A stretch of 64,000 nucleotides of DNA from Stenotrophomonas hibiscicola ATCC 19867 (GCF_000382065.1 NZ_KB907498.1:564714-628713); one strand, 5' to 3'. Shown: positions 26,109 to 36,131, counted from the stretch's first letter. The notes: generated by a model not told the origin, from the letters alone. A program made the numbers and translations.

Positions 26109-27181
26109 GGCAACAGTGCCTGCGCCTGCTCCCACATGCCGCGCAGCACGTCGGCGGCCGGCTGCGCCGGCGCCATCCACGCCGACTGCCCGGCCCAGGC
26201 CTGCATCGCCGCCAGGCGGTTTTCCTGCGCGGCCTGCTTGCGCATCGGCGCGGTCAGCCCACGCTGCACCGGGTATGGACGCGGCGCGGGGGCTCCTTCT
26301 GCGGCAGCGGCGCGCACATAGGGTGTCGCCAGGCCACGACCCAGGCGACCGCTGAAGGCACGGGTCGGCCAAGTGTCTTCCGGTTCGCTGGCGGCCAGCC
26401 CATCAGCCCACGCCGAAGCGATCGCCGCTTCGGGCGTGCGCAGGAAGGCGGTGCCGATCTGCACGGCGCTGGCCCCCAGCGTGAGTGCGGCAGCGACGCC
26501 ACGGCCGTCGGCGATGCCGCCTGCGGCAATCACCGGAATCTGCAGGTGATCGGCCAGGCGCGGCAGCAGTGCGAACAACCCGACCAACTGGCGCTCGGCC
26601 ATCGCCGGATCGAACGCGCCACGATGGCCGCCGGCCTCCGCGCCCTGCGCCACCACCGCATCGGCACCGGCGTCCTGTGCCGCGCGCGCTTCGGACAAGG
26701 TGGTGGCACAGGCGATCCAGGCGATGCCGGCGTCCTTCAGCTGCTGCACGTGATGCGGCAACAGCACGCCCATGATGGTCGAGGCGACCGCCGGGCGCGC
26801 GGCCAGCAGTGCGGCGAACTGTTCTTCGAAGTCGGCGGGCGTGGCGTCGGCGGCACTGGCGGGCACGTCCGGGCCCCACTGCGCGAGGAAGGCGCGGCTG
26901 GCGGCTTCGGCGGCAACATCACGGGTCGGTGCGGGATCGGGCACCCACAGGTTCACCTGGGCCGGGCCGGTCGAAGCGGTGCGGAATTCGTCCATCCAGC
27001 GACCGATATCGGCCGAAGAGGACAACACCGCGCCCATCGCGCCCATGCTGCCGGCGTTGGCCAGCGCGGCCGACAACGGGACCGGGCAGGCGCCGGCCAT
27101 CGGTGCCAGCAGGATTGGAACGGAAACGCCAAAGCGCCGGCAGAACGCCTCGGCGCGGGAAGCTACAGCGGAACTCTGCAT
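26105..27181 (-). CDS. Nitronate monooxygenase-family flavoprotein
   Basis: 358 residues. The FMN-binding TIM barrel is shown by [50 protein letters not shown] and [16 protein letters not shown]. These match nitronate monooxygenase/2-nitropropane dioxygenase proteins, which oxidise alkyl nitronates such as propionate-3-nitronate. The HR in AGGHRG includes the expected catalytic His. It is translationally coupled to the aminotransferase gene. Confidence 0.85.
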   Translation of the reverse strand: MQSSAVASRAEAFCRRFGVSVPILLAPMAGACPVPLSAALANAGSMGAMGAVLSSSADIGRWMDEFRTASTGPAQVNLWVPDPAPTRDVAAEAASRAFLAQWGPDVPASAADATPADFEEQFAALLAARPAVASTIMGVLLPHHVQQLKDAGIAWIACATTLSEARAAQDAGADAVVAQGAEAGGHRGAFDPAMAERQLVGLFALLPRLADHLQIPVIAAGGIADGRGVAAALTLGASAVQIGTAFLRTPEAAIASAWADGLAASEPEDTWPTRAFSGRLGRGLATPYVRAAAAEGAPAPRPYPVQRGLTAPMRKQAAQENRLAAMQAWAGQSAWMAPAQPAADVLRGMWEQAQALLP

Positions 27182-27328
27182 GACGGCCCATCATTTTGGA
27201 CAGGCACTCATGGTGCGCGCAGGACAGGGGAAGAGTCGAGCCTGCTGCCTGACGGCCTGCTGCGGCGACTGTGCGCCGCCGCTCGAGCGTGGGCTCGGGC
27301 GCTACATTAGACTGCGACCGGGCCGTCA

Positions 27329-28705
27329 TCAACGGAACGGCATGCCGCGGCCACCCATGGCGCCCATCATGCCCTTCATGCTGCGCAACATGCCCTTCAT
27401 GCCACCGCCGGCCATCTTGCTCATCATCTTTTCCATCTGCATGTACTGCTTCATCAGCTTGTTGACGTCGGCCGGTGTCACGCCCGAGCCCTTGGCAATG
27501 CGCGCGCGACGCGAGCCGTTGAGCAGGTTCGGGTTGCGCCGTTCCTTCTTGGTCATCGAGTTGATGATGGCGATCATGCGCGGCACTTCCTTGCCCTGGC
27601 TGACCTGCTGCTTCAGATGATCGGGGATGTTGCCCAGGCCCGGCAGCTTGTCCATCAGGCCACCGATGCCACCCATGTTCTGCATCTGCTCCAGCTGGTC
27701 GCGCATGTCGTTCAGGTCGAACTTCTTGCCCTTGGCGACCTTCTCGGCCAGCTTGGCCGCCTTGTCCTTGTCGACCTGCTGCTCGACCTGCTCGACCAGC
27801 GACAGCACGTCGCCCATGTCGAGGATGCGGCTGGCGATACGGTCCGGATGGAACACGTCCAGGCCTTCCGGCTTCTCGCTCACACCGACGAACTTGATCG
27901 GCTTGCCGGTGATGTAGCGCACGCTCAGCGCGGCGCCGCCGCGGGCATCACCGTCAGTCTTGGTCAGCACCACGCCGGTCAGCGGCAGCGCATCGCCGAA
28001 GGCCTTGGCGGTGTTGGCCGCGTCCTGGCCGGTCATGGCGTCGACCACGAACAGCGTTTCAGCCGGATTCACCGCCGCGTGCAGGGCCTTGATCTCGGCC
28101 ATCATCGCTTCGTCGATGGCCAGGCGGCCGGCGGTATCGACCAGCAGCACGTCCACGAACGACTTGCGCGCATCGTCGATGGCCGCGCGCACGATGGCTT
28201 CCGGCTTCTGGTCGGCGCTGGACGGGAAGAACAGCACGCCCACCTGCTCGGCCAGGGTCTTGAGCTGCTCGATCGCGGCCGGGCGGTAGACGTCGGCCGA
28301 CACCACCATCACCTTCTTCTTGCGCTTTTCCTTCAGGTGCTTGGCCAGCTTGCCGACCGTGGTGGTCTTGCCGGCACCCTGCAGGCCTGCCATCAGGATG
28401 ATGGCCGGAGCGGGAACGTTGAGGTTCAGGTCGCTGGCTTCGGCGCCCATCACGGCGGTCAGCTCGTCGCGCACGACCTTGATCAGGGCCTGGCCCGGGG
28501 TCAGCGACTTCAGCACTTCCTGGCCGACTGCGCGTACCTTGATGCGCTCGATCAGCGCCTGCACCACCGGCAGCGCAACGTCGGCTTCGAGCAGTGCGAT
28601 GCGCACTTCACGGGTCGCCTCGCGGATGTTCTCCTCGGTCAGGCGGCCACGGCCACGCAGGCGCTCGATGGTGCCGGAAAGGCGCTGGGTCAGGGACTCG
28701 AACAT
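27329..28705 (-). CDS. ffh: Signal recognition particle protein Ffh
   Basis: 458 residues from the ATG at 28705 (MFESLTQRLSGTIERLRG). The NG domain has P-loop GLQGAGKTTTVGKLA, DTAGRL, and TKTDGDARGG; the Met-rich M domain follows with RRARIAKGSG, which contacts 4.5S RNA, and a C-terminal Met/Gly tail (MKGMLRSMKGMMG). It binds signal sequences at the ribosome and delivers them to FtsY. Divergent from the CcsA-like gene, as is common. Confidence 0.97.
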   Translation of the reverse strand: MFESLTQRLSGTIERLRGRGRLTEENIREATREVRIALLEADVALPVVQALIERIKVRAVGQEVLKSLTPGQALIKVVRDELTAVMGAEASDLNLNVPAPAIILMAGLQGAGKTTTVGKLAKHLKEKRKKKVMVVSADVYRPAAIEQLKTLAEQVGVLFFPSSADQKPEAIVRAAIDDARKSFVDVLLVDTAGRLAIDEAMMAEIKALHAAVNPAETLFVVDAMTGQDAANTAKAFGDALPLTGVVLTKTDGDARGGAALSVRYITGKPIKFVGVSEKPEGLDVFHPDRIASRILDMGDVLSLVEQVEQQVDKDKAAKLAEKVAKGKKFDLNDMRDQLEQMQNMGGIGGLMDKLPGLGNIPDHLKQQVSQGKEVPRMIAIINSMTKKERRNPNLLNGSRRARIAKGSGVTPADVNKLMKQYMQMEKMMSKMAGGGMKGMLRSMKGMMGAMGGRGMPFR

Positions 28706-28827
28706 GCGGCGCAACCTGTCTGAAAGCGGGGGACAATAAGGCAGACAGTATAACGGGTCCGGCCGTCGCCCCGGACTGCGACCACAGGGCCGTCGCCAGC
28801 ATCACAGGGGTATGCGAAACTGCAACG

Positions 28828-29622
28828 ATGACAATCGTTCTCATCGCCGTCCTGCTCTACCTGGCTGCCAGTGCCCTGCTGGTGCGCGCGCTCGGCCGCG
28901 ATGAAACCACCGGCTCGCCCACCTGGCTGTGGCCCGCCCTGCCGGCGATGCTGCTGCATGGCGGTTACCACGTGATGGTGGCGATGCGTACCACCGGCGG
29001 GCCGGACATGCACTTCTTCGCCGCGCTGTCGCTGGTCGGCCTGGGCATGGCCTGGCTGACCTCGCTGGTCGGCGCGCGCGGGCGGATGTCGGCGCTGGGC
29101 GTGGTGGTGTTCCCACTGGCTGCCGTGCTGCTGCTGGCCTACCACGGCTACGGCCACGAGCCGAGCAAGGTGCTGGGCTGGCGCCTGGCCAGCCACGCCT
29201 GGCTGGCCCTGCTGGCCTATGCCACGCTGAGCATCGCCGCCCTGCTGGCGATCATGCTGTGGCTGCAGGAGCGCGCGCTGCGCCGCCGCGAGTTCCGGCC
29301 ATGGCTACGCGCGCTGCCACCGCTGGCCGACCTGGAGTCGCTGCTGTTCCGGGTGATCACCGTCGGCTTCGCGCTGCTGACCCTGACCCTGGTCACCGGC
29401 GTACTGTTCGTCGATGACCTGCTGGCGCAGAAGCTGGTGCACAAGACCGTGCTGAGCGTGCTGTCGTGGATCGTGTTCGGCGTGCTGCTGATCGGCCGCC
29501 GCCGCTACGGCTGGCGCGGCATGAAGGCGGTGCACTGGACGCTGGCGGCGATGCTGTTGCTGCTGCTGGCGTTCTTCGGCAGCCAGTTCGTGATCGAGCT
29601 GGTGTTCGGGCATACGCGATAG
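28828..29622 (+). CDS. CcsA-like cytochrome c assembly/YpjD membrane protein
   Basis: 264 residues from the ATG at 28828. About eight membrane segments carry the WWD-domain-like pattern of inner-membrane proteins placed beside ffh: HVMVAMRTTGG, LAYHGYGHEPSKVLGWRLASH and HKTVLSVLSWIVFG. Conserved His residues at the membrane edges could bind haem. The family is annotated as cytochrome c biogenesis CcsA/YpjD by similarity; in proteobacteria the true role beside ffh is not established. Confidence 0.8.
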   Translation: MTIVLIAVLLYLAASALLVRALGRDETTGSPTWLWPALPAMLLHGGYHVMVAMRTTGGPDMHFFAALSLVGLGMAWLTSLVGARGRMSALGVVVFPLAAVLLLAYHGYGHEPSKVLGWRLASHAWLALLAYATLSIAALLAIMLWLQERALRRREFRPWLRALPPLADLESLLFRVITVGFALLTLTLVTGVLFVDDLLAQKLVHKTVLSVLSWIVFGVLLIGRRRYGWRGMKAVHWTLAAMLLLLLAFFGSQFVIELVFGHTR

Positions 29623-29691
29623 GCCGTGTGCCGACCAACGGTCGGCACCAACCCAGGTACTGCAGGCCACCGGCCGCCCCCACCCACCCTG

Positions 29692-29714
29692 GTAGTGCCG
29701 GCCGCTGGCCGGCA
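29692..29714 (+). repeat. SMAG-like repeat
   Basis: GTAG, then TGCCGGCC, GCT loop and GGCCGGCA. A second, diverged stem (GTGCCGAC/GTCGGCAC) lies just before it at about 29628-29648. Confidence 0.65.
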
Positions 29715-29743
29715 GCCACGCAATGCGCGGACGCTGCCGCCGG

Positions 29744-30208
29744 TCAGGGAATCGGCTGCGCCAGGATTTTCCGGACCGAACGACCGCTGTTGGTGAGGAT
29801 GTCATCAACCTGCCAGCACCCCTGCCCCTGGCGCACCATCGGCAGGCGGGTCAGGTAAGCCTTCTTCCACACCGAGTAGCGCATCTCAACCTGGCCGGCG
29901 GTGGCCGACGCCTCTTCCCAGCTGTAGCGCACCGGCGTTTCGATGTCGCCGTCCTGCGCATCCAGCCACGGATCGGAATCGATCGTGCAGATGCCCTCCT
30001 CGCGCTGTTGGCAGGCGCGCTCATCACGCAGCGCCTTGCCGAAGGCCACGCTGACCAGCGCGGCCGGCGGCTCCAGCAGATCACCGTTGCCGGTCGTCGC
30101 CTCGTAGAAAGCGCGGGCGACAGCCGCAGGCTCCTGGCAGGCGGGTGCAGCCTGTGCTGCTGGCGCCAGCAGCAGGCCGGCAATCATCAACATCCCTGTC
30201 TTTCGCAT
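29744..30208 (-). CDS. Secreted DUF3828-like protein
   Basis: 154 residues from the ATG at 30208; it begins with a Sec signal peptide (MRKTGMLMIAGLLLAPAAQA, cleavage near AQAAP). The mature part has the layout of small periplasmic NTF2-like proteins: AVARAFYEATTGNG at the start and a closing RQGQGCWQVDDILTNSG pattern as in DUF3828. Two or three Cys may form disulphides (ACQEP, ACQQREEGICTID). Flanked by SMAG repeats. Function unknown. Confidence 0.65.
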   Translation of the reverse strand: MRKTGMLMIAGLLLAPAAQAAPACQEPAAVARAFYEATTGNGDLLEPPAALVSVAFGKALRDERACQQREEGICTIDSDPWLDAQDGDIETPVRYSWEEASATAGQVEMRYSVWKKAYLTRLPMVRQGQGCWQVDDILTNSGRSVRKILAQPIP

Positions 30209-30241
30209 GTCCAATCCCTTTGGTCGTGATGGCGATCTCTT

Positions 30242-30302
30242 GTAGAGCCGAGCCCATGCTCGGCTGCGTTCCAGCATAAGCCGAGCGCAGGCTCGGCTCT
30301 AC
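30242..30302. repeat. Inverted pair of SMAG repeats
   Basis: GTAG-AGCCGAGC...GCTCGGCT (30242-30265) faces AGCCGAGC...GCTCGGCT-CTAC (30279-30302). Facing GTAG units can fold into one longer hairpin; here they also separate two minus-strand genes. Confidence 0.75.
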
Positions 30303-32609
30303 TTACAGCCCGTAACGCTCGATCACGTCCAGGTGCGGCTGGCGGTCCTGGTCACAGGCCTCGGCAAGCCGCAGCCAGCAATGCGGATGCGGCCACGTCG
30401 CGGTCTGCTGCTGGAGGAAGCGGTGCAGTGCCAGCGGTGCATGGTCCTGCGGCTGGGCCACCGTGAACAGCAGGCCCGGCAGCGTCCCCTCCTCCACATC
30501 GGGGTCGGTGACGGTGTAGTCCGGTCGGCTGTGTGACCACACCTTCCAGCCCTGTGCTTCGGCCGCCTCGACGAAGGCGTTCCAGGCCTCTTCGCCCGGG
30601 TGCGCGCCATCGATCATCCAGCTGCGGGCGAAGCCGCCGCGCTCCAGCACATGCACCTGCGAGTAGGTCGGGATGAAATGCTCGCGAGCTTCCTCCTCCT
30701 CGGGTGCCGGATGCACCAGCGCGGCATCGAACACCACCCAGTCGCCCACCTGCTGGGCGCGGTTGGACGGCGCGTTCTCGACGATGCGCGCGGTCACCGG
30801 ACCGCTGCGACGGGCGTAGTACTCCATCGGCTCGCCGTTTTCTTCGCTGCGGATGATCACCCAGCCCCACGGCTCTTCGACTACGCCCTGCTGGCTGGAC
30901 AATTCCATGCCAAGCGCCGCCGCCGAGCGGCGCACGGCGTCCCAGTCGCGCGCCGCGCTGGCTGCGCTCATGTGGTCCCAATGCGCGGCATTGGGCTCCT
31001 CCAGCAGCTCCACCAGCTGTGCATAACAGGCCTGGGCGTCGCTGAAACGGCCGGTTTCCATGTACATACGCGCCAGCGTGCCGCGCGCGCCGTGCGAGCC
31101 CGGAGACAGCTCCAGAAGCGATCGGGCCGCCTGCTCCAGCGCCGGCCAGTCGGACACGCGGCGTGCACGCTGCACCTCGCACCAGTGCGCGAACACCGGC
31201 ACGCTGCCGCGATAGAGATCGGCCAGCTGGCGCAGTCCGTCGTCGTCGCCCTGTTCGGCCAGCCAGCGCATCAGCGTGTAGGCCGCGGGGCCATCGTGCT
31301 GCGCATGGCCGCGCACGAACCGCCACAGCAGCGACCGCGCCTCGGCCTGCGCGCCGCAGGCATTCAGTGCCGAGGCGGCCATGTCGGCCAGCGCCTCGTC
31401 ATCGGGCAGCTCGGCATGCGCCTGCAGCAACCACTGCGCTTCGCGCTCGGGATCGCGCGACTGGTTCTGTTCGCCCTGCGCATCCAGCCATGCCAGCAGC
31501 TCGCCGGCCGGCACCGGCAGCGGCGCGGCGTCCGGCAATGCCTCGATGCGCGCGGCCAGGCCGGCCACCAGGGCCGCGGCACCACGGTCCTGGCGCAGCT
31601 GCGCCAGATGGGTGCGGGCCAGTTCCAGCTGCCGCAGTGCGACCCAGCGCGCGCCACGCTGCAGCGCCAGCTCCAGGCTCAGCGCCGCCACTTCGATCAG
31701 CAGGCGATGCGAACCAACCCGGGCGAAGTGCTCGATGATCGTGTTGAAGCGCGTGCCCAGGTCCCAGCTGTTGCGCGCAGGATCCCGCTGACAGAGCGCT
31801 GCCGCGGTGTTTGCCCACAGCCGCCAGTAGTTCGGAGTCAGTTCGCTCCACGGCACCAGCTGCTGCAGCGCCTCTTCGTCGCGGCCCAGCTGGGCCAGCG
31901 CCCAGGCCTTGGACAGGCGGCGCGGCACCGTGCAGTTGGCCGGCTCGTACTCTCCGGACGCAGCAACTTCGGCCTCCCGCTTTTCGATCAGCGCCAGTGC
32001 CTCATCGGCACGGCCCATGCCCAGCAGGATCTTGATCTGCATCTCCGGGAAGCTGTCGAACACTTCCTTGCCACAGGCCTCCACGGCATCGGCCTGCACC
32101 TGCAGGTAATCCAGTGCCGCCTGGCCACGGCCATCATCAAGCAGCGCATCGGCCTTCTCGCAGCTCAGGCACTGGAAACAGGCCCAGCTCGGGTCGATGC
32201 GACCCAGTGTTTCATCGCAGACCTCGATGCGCTCGGGCACCCAGCCCGGGCCATCGATGTTGCCATAGCAGGCGGCCAGGTCCTGGGTCACGCAGATCGA
32301 CTGCGGGCATTCCAGCGTGTCCTCGCGGTGCGCGCGTTCAAACAGCGCTACGGCTTCGCCGAGTGCGCTTTCGCCTTCCACGCGGTTGCCGACGCGGTTG
32401 CGCAGCGCCCAGTGGCCGACATAGACGTCAACCCACGGGTTGTCCAACGCCTTGCCCAATGCGCGCGCTTCGGGCAGCAGCGCATCGACGCGGTCGATTT
32501 GCAGTTCACTGACCTCGTCGGCGAGACGGTTCAGCAGGTGCGCGTTCTGCGCCTGGCCGGCCTGGCGCAGGTCACCCTGCAGCTTTTCGACCCAGTTCCA
32601 GATGTCCAT
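30303..32609 (-). CDS. Large TPR-like protein paired with the Hsp90-like gene
   Basis: 768 residues, cytosolic. Residues ~1-560 are a helical solenoid with many tetratricopeptide-like pairs (for example GRADEALALIEKREAEVAAS, GRDEEALQQLVPW, TGRFSDAQACYAQLVELLEE). A separate C-terminal domain of about 200 residues follows (from WGWVIIRSEENGEP), rich in Trp and acidic residues and not recognised. It starts 49 bases after the Hsp90-like gene's stop and is probably its operon partner. TPR proteins are the classic partners of Hsp90 in eukaryotes; an equivalent role here is an inference. Confidence 0.65.
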   Translation of the reverse strand: MDIWNWVEKLQGDLRQAGQAQNAHLLNRLADEVSELQIDRVDALLPEARALGKALDNPWVDVYVGHWALRNRVGNRVEGESALGEAVALFERAHREDTLECPQSICVTQDLAACYGNIDGPGWVPERIEVCDETLGRIDPSWACFQCLSCEKADALLDDGRGQAALDYLQVQADAVEACGKEVFDSFPEMQIKILLGMGRADEALALIEKREAEVAASGEYEPANCTVPRRLSKAWALAQLGRDEEALQQLVPWSELTPNYWRLWANTAAALCQRDPARNSWDLGTRFNTIIEHFARVGSHRLLIEVAALSLELALQRGARWVALRQLELARTHLAQLRQDRGAAALVAGLAARIEALPDAAPLPVPAGELLAWLDAQGEQNQSRDPEREAQWLLQAHAELPDDEALADMAASALNACGAQAEARSLLWRFVRGHAQHDGPAAYTLMRWLAEQGDDDGLRQLADLYRGSVPVFAHWCEVQRARRVSDWPALEQAARSLLELSPGSHGARGTLARMYMETGRFSDAQACYAQLVELLEEPNAAHWDHMSAASAARDWDAVRRSAAALGMELSSQQGVVEEPWGWVIIRSEENGEPMEYYARRSGPVTARIVENAPSNRAQQVGDWVVFDAALVHPAPEEEEAREHFIPTYSQVHVLERGGFARSWMIDGAHPGEEAWNAFVEAAEAQGWKVWSHSRPDYTVTDPDVEEGTLPGLLFTVAQPQDHAPLALHRFLQQQTATWPHPHCWLRLAEACDQDRQPHLDVIERYGL

Positions 32610-32658
32610 GGGGGTAATTGCTCCTGTCTAGCGAAGGCTGGATGAGAAGGTGCGGTGC

Positions 32659-34515
32659 TCAGCGCAGCATCTGCTGCAGGGCACCGGCGATATCGGTAAA
32701 GGCGCCGTTGAGATCCGGGCCGGGCGTAGCGTTCGCGCGTGCCAGCGGGCGGCCCTGCGCGGCGACGATGACTTTCAGCGAGCGCAGCAGGCGGGCTGCG
32801 GCCTCGGCCTGCGGATGGCCCTCGCGCTGGGCGCGCAACAGCGCCTGCACCGCCGGGTTGTCGAGGTTGAGGTACAGCCGCGATGGTGCGCGTGATTCGA
32901 TGCGCGCGGTGAACTGGCGCGCCAGGCGCAGCGCCGCCATCGATACGCGCTTGTCGTTCTCGTCGTCTTCCAGGCGCTGCTTCAGCTCGGCCTCGCGGTC
33001 GGGCACCACCACCACCGGCAGCGCCTCCGGGCTGAAGCGTGCCGGCAGCAACTGTTCGCCGTCACCCAGTTGTTCGCGCAGCCAGGCCAGCTGCGCCTCG
33101 TCGAGGCTGTCATCACTGCGGAACAGCGCACGGTTGCCCTGCTCGGTACCCAGCTCGACCAGGCGCAGGCCCTTGGCCTGTGCCCAGCGTCGCAGGAACG
33201 GCACCACCGCGTAGCGATGGCCATGCGCGACCGGTACGCCCATCGCGCGGAACAGCATCTCTTCAAAGCCACCGCCGTTGTCGAGGATGACATGCACGGC
33301 ACCGCGCGCCGGCAACGCGCTGGCCGGCAGGTCGCCCTGCGAGGTCGGCACCCGCACATGCTCCATCAGCAGTTCGAACAGGCGCTCATCGCACAGTGCC
33401 GCACCCAGCAGGGCCTCGTTGTGGCGGGTCAGCACGCGCCGCCAGGCTTCCGGCTGCTGTTTCGCGACGTCGGCCAGGCCGTCGATCAGCGCCTCCAGCA
33501 GTGCATGCTGCACCGCGCGGTACTGGTCATCGCGCTGCAGGTCTTCGCGGCTGGCGGTGGGCGTCAACCGCGAGGATTCGATCACCCCGCCGATGAAACC
33601 GGCCCACGGCGGCAGCAGGTCGCGCGCGTCGTCATCCAGCAGCATGCCGCGCACGAACACCGACAGGTTGCGGTTGTCGCTGGTGCCATAGGTGGCGCCG
33701 TCCTGCACCCACAGCAGGCCGGTGGCATCGCTGTTGCCATCGGCACGCAACGGCACGGTGACGATCGGCTCGAAATCATGCTCGAACCGCGCGGCGAACT
33801 GCAGCGCCTGGCGGCGGGCCTGCACCGGATGCACGGCAACATCCCCCTGATCGCGCCACGGTGGCGGCTCGGGATTGATCGCCTCGGTCGCAGCGCCAAT
33901 GAAGATCGGCTCGGACAGCAGCGCGCAGTAGCGGCCCAGCACCTCGTGCAGGCGCGCCTCGTTGGCCAGCGGCAGGAAATCAGGATGCAGCTCCAGCTCC
34001 ACCTCGGTGCCGACCGCACGTGCCGGCACTTCGCTTACCGTGTACTGCTCGGCATTGCTGGACACGTACAGATGGCCCAGGTCCGGGGTCTGGTACGAGG
34101 TGGTGCGCACGCTGACCCGGCGCGCCAGCACGAAGGCCGACAGGAACCCGAGGCCGAACATGCCGATCAGGCCCTCATCGTCCTCGCCGCCCTGGCGCAG
34201 GCCACGGGTATAGCCGACGCCGACGGTGGCCAGGTAATCGTGGATCTCCTGGCGGGTCAGGCCGGCACCGGTATCGGAGATGCGCAGCACGCCGGCACCG
34301 GCATCGACCTGCACCGAGATGCGCGACGGCACTGCGACGCCGGGCTGTTCGATGCGGCGGCGGATGATCGAGTCGTGCGCGTTCTGCACCAGTTCGCGCA
34401 GCGCCACCACCGGGGTGGAATACAGGTGCTTGCCCAGCACCGTCATCAGTCCATTGAGATCGACCCCGGCGCGACGGATCTCGGCGTTGGGGGTGGTGAG
34501 CGCGGTGTCCTGCAT
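32659..34515 (-). CDS. Hsp90-family (HtpG-like) ATPase
   Basis: 618 residues from the ATG at 34515, preceded by GGAGT. The GHKL ATP pocket is intact: the Glu/Asn box ALRELVQNAHDSIIRRR (residue ~40), DTGAGLTRQEI, and GMFGLGFLSAFVLA. A middle domain follows with an EHDFEPIVTVPL strand and an NRNLSVFVRGMLLDD segment recalling the Hsp90 catalytic loop region. The C-terminal part has little resemblance to E. coli HtpG. This matches the divergent 'HSP90 family protein' group rather than the housekeeping chaperone. It is followed by a TPR gene in the same operon. Confidence 0.85.
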   Translation of the reverse strand: MQDTALTTPNAEIRRAGVDLNGLMTVLGKHLYSTPVVALRELVQNAHDSIIRRRIEQPGVAVPSRISVQVDAGAGVLRISDTGAGLTRQEIHDYLATVGVGYTRGLRQGGEDDEGLIGMFGLGFLSAFVLARRVSVRTTSYQTPDLGHLYVSSNAEQYTVSEVPARAVGTEVELELHPDFLPLANEARLHEVLGRYCALLSEPIFIGAATEAINPEPPPWRDQGDVAVHPVQARRQALQFAARFEHDFEPIVTVPLRADGNSDATGLLWVQDGATYGTSDNRNLSVFVRGMLLDDDARDLLPPWAGFIGGVIESSRLTPTASREDLQRDDQYRAVQHALLEALIDGLADVAKQQPEAWRRVLTRHNEALLGAALCDERLFELLMEHVRVPTSQGDLPASALPARGAVHVILDNGGGFEEMLFRAMGVPVAHGHRYAVVPFLRRWAQAKGLRLVELGTEQGNRALFRSDDSLDEAQLAWLREQLGDGEQLLPARFSPEALPVVVVPDREAELKQRLEDDENDKRVSMAALRLARQFTARIESRAPSRLYLNLDNPAVQALLRAQREGHPQAEAAARLLRSLKVIVAAQGRPLARANATPGPDLNGAFTDIAGALQQMLR

Positions 34516-34615
34516 GTAATCGTTTACTCCTGGGCACGGAAAGACGCCAGAGGGCGTCTTCGTCGAGCGGGAAAAACTAGCACAGGGAAGCTGACCGTTG
34601 CTGCATTGGAAATGT

Positions 34616-34744
34616 GTAGAGCCGAGCCGATGCTCGGCTGCTGTTCGCTCTTTGTAGCGTCGAGCCATGCTCGGCTGCTGTTCGACCACCCGTCGACCAT
34701 GGCTCGACGCTACAGAAAGCAGCCGGGCGTGGGCTCGGCTCTAC
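34616..34744. repeat. Cluster of four SMAG-like repeats
   Basis: Four GTAG-type palindromes in 130 bases between hsp90-like and radA: GTAG-first units at 34616-34639 and 34654-34675, then CTAC-last units at about 34692-34713 and 34721-34744. The first two and last two face each other, so the whole block can fold into a large cruciform. Confidence 0.75.
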
Positions 34745-34754
34745 AGTGCTGGCA

Positions 34755-36131
34755 TCATGCCGCGTCGATAGCCTCGGACAGCCGCTCCACCGCGATCACT
34801 TCCATGCCTTTCACCGAGCCGCCCTTGGGCGCGTTGGCCTTGGGCACGATGGCGCGCTTGAAACCATGGGTGGCCGCCTCGCGCAGGCGGTCCTCGCCAT
34901 TGGGCACCGGGCGGATCTCGCCGGACAGGCCAACCTCGCCAAAGGCAATCGTCTTTTCCGCCAGCGGCCGATCCTGCAGCGACGACAGCACCGCCAGCAG
35001 CACCGGCAGGTCGGCGGCGGTCTCCTGCACGCGGATGCCGCCGACCACGTTGACGAACACGTCCTGGTCGCCGACCAGCACGCCGCCGTGCCGATGCAGC
35101 ACCGCCAGCAGCATCGCCAGGCGGTTCTGCTCCAGGCCGACCGCGACACGACGCGGGTTCGACAGCGGTGATGCATCGACCAGCGCCTGCACCTCCACCA
35201 GCAGCGGCCGGGTGCCCTCGCGGGTGACCATCACGCAGCTGCCCGGTTGATGGGTGCTGCCGCCGGACAGGAAGATCGCCGATGGGTTGGAGACTTCCTT
35301 CAGGCCCTTGTCCCCCATCGCGAACACGCCCAGTTCGTTCACCGCACCAAACCGGTTCTTGAAGGCGCGCAACAGGCGGAAGCGGCTGCCGCTCTCGCCT
35401 TCGAAATACAGCACCGCGTCGACCATGTGCTCGAGCACGCGCGGGCCGGCGATGCCGCCCTCCTTGGTGACGTGGCCGACCAGGAACACCGCAGTGCCGG
35501 TTTCCTTGGCAAAGCGCACCAGCCGTGCCGCGCTCTCGCGCACCTGGCTTACGGAGCCGGGCGCCGCGGTCAGCGTTTCGGTCCACAGGGTCTGCACCGA
35601 GTCGGCCACGATCAGCCGCGGGCCGGCCTTGGCCGCGTGCTGCAGGATCGACTCGACGCCGGTCTCGGCCAGCGCATTGACGCCGTCCAGCGGGAGCTCC
35701 AGGCGATGCGCGCGGCCGGCGACCTGCGCCAGCGACTCTTCACCGGTGACGTAGAGCACCGGCAGTTCGGCCGCCATCTTCGCCACCGCCTGCAGCAGTA
35801 GCGTCGACTTGCCGATGCCCGGGTCGCCACCCACCAGCACCACCGCGCCTTCGACCAGGCCGCCGCCCAGCACGCGGTCGAACTCGCCGATGCCGGTGGA
35901 GACCCGGCGATGCTCGGTCTGCTCCACGTCTTTCAGCGCGGTGATCTTCGGCGGGTCGATCTTCCCGGCCCAGCCGGCCCGCCGCGAGGCCGGCGCCTTG
36001 GCCGCCGCCGCGCTCTCCAGCACGATCTCCGACAACGAGTTCCAGGCGTTGCACTCGGTGCACTGCCCCTGCCACTTGCTGAATTCGGCGCCGCATTCAT
36101 TGCAGACGTAGGCGGTGCGGGCTTTTGCCAT
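34755..36131 (-). CDS. radA: DNA repair protein RadA (Sms)
   Basis: 458 residues. It shows an N-terminal zinc finger (VCNECG and CTEC), a RecA-like core with Walker A GGDPGIGKSTLLL, the RadA-specific KNRFG motif (AFKNRFGAVNELG), and a C-terminal Lon-protease-like domain (LSGEIRPV). RadA helps branch migration in recombination repair. The start codon nearly meets that of the divergent MHYT gene region. Confidence 0.96.
   Translation of the reverse strand: MAKARTAYVCNECGAEFSKWQGQCTECNAWNSLSEIVLESAAAAKAPASRRAGWAGKIDPPKITALKDVEQTEHRRVSTGIGEFDRVLGGGLVEGAVVLVGGDPGIGKSTLLLQAVAKMAAELPVLYVTGEESLAQVAGRAHRLELPLDGVNALAETGVESILQHAAKAGPRLIVADSVQTLWTETLTAAPGSVSQVRESAARLVRFAKETGTAVFLVGHVTKEGGIAGPRVLEHMVDAVLYFEGESGSRFRLLRAFKNRFGAVNELGVFAMGDKGLKEVSNPSAIFLSGGSTHQPGSCVMVTREGTRPLLVEVQALVDASPLSNPRRVAVGLEQNRLAMLLAVLHRHGGVLVGDQDVFVNVVGGIRVQETAADLPVLLAVLSSLQDRPLAEKTIAFGEVGLSGEIRPVPNGEDRLREAATHGFKRAIVPKANAPKGGSVKGMEVIAVERLSEAIDAA

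Noticed and set aside
33070..35250. Open frame of 726 codons on the plus strand
   Set aside because: Antisense of the Hsp90-like gene and radA; no conserved motif in its translation.
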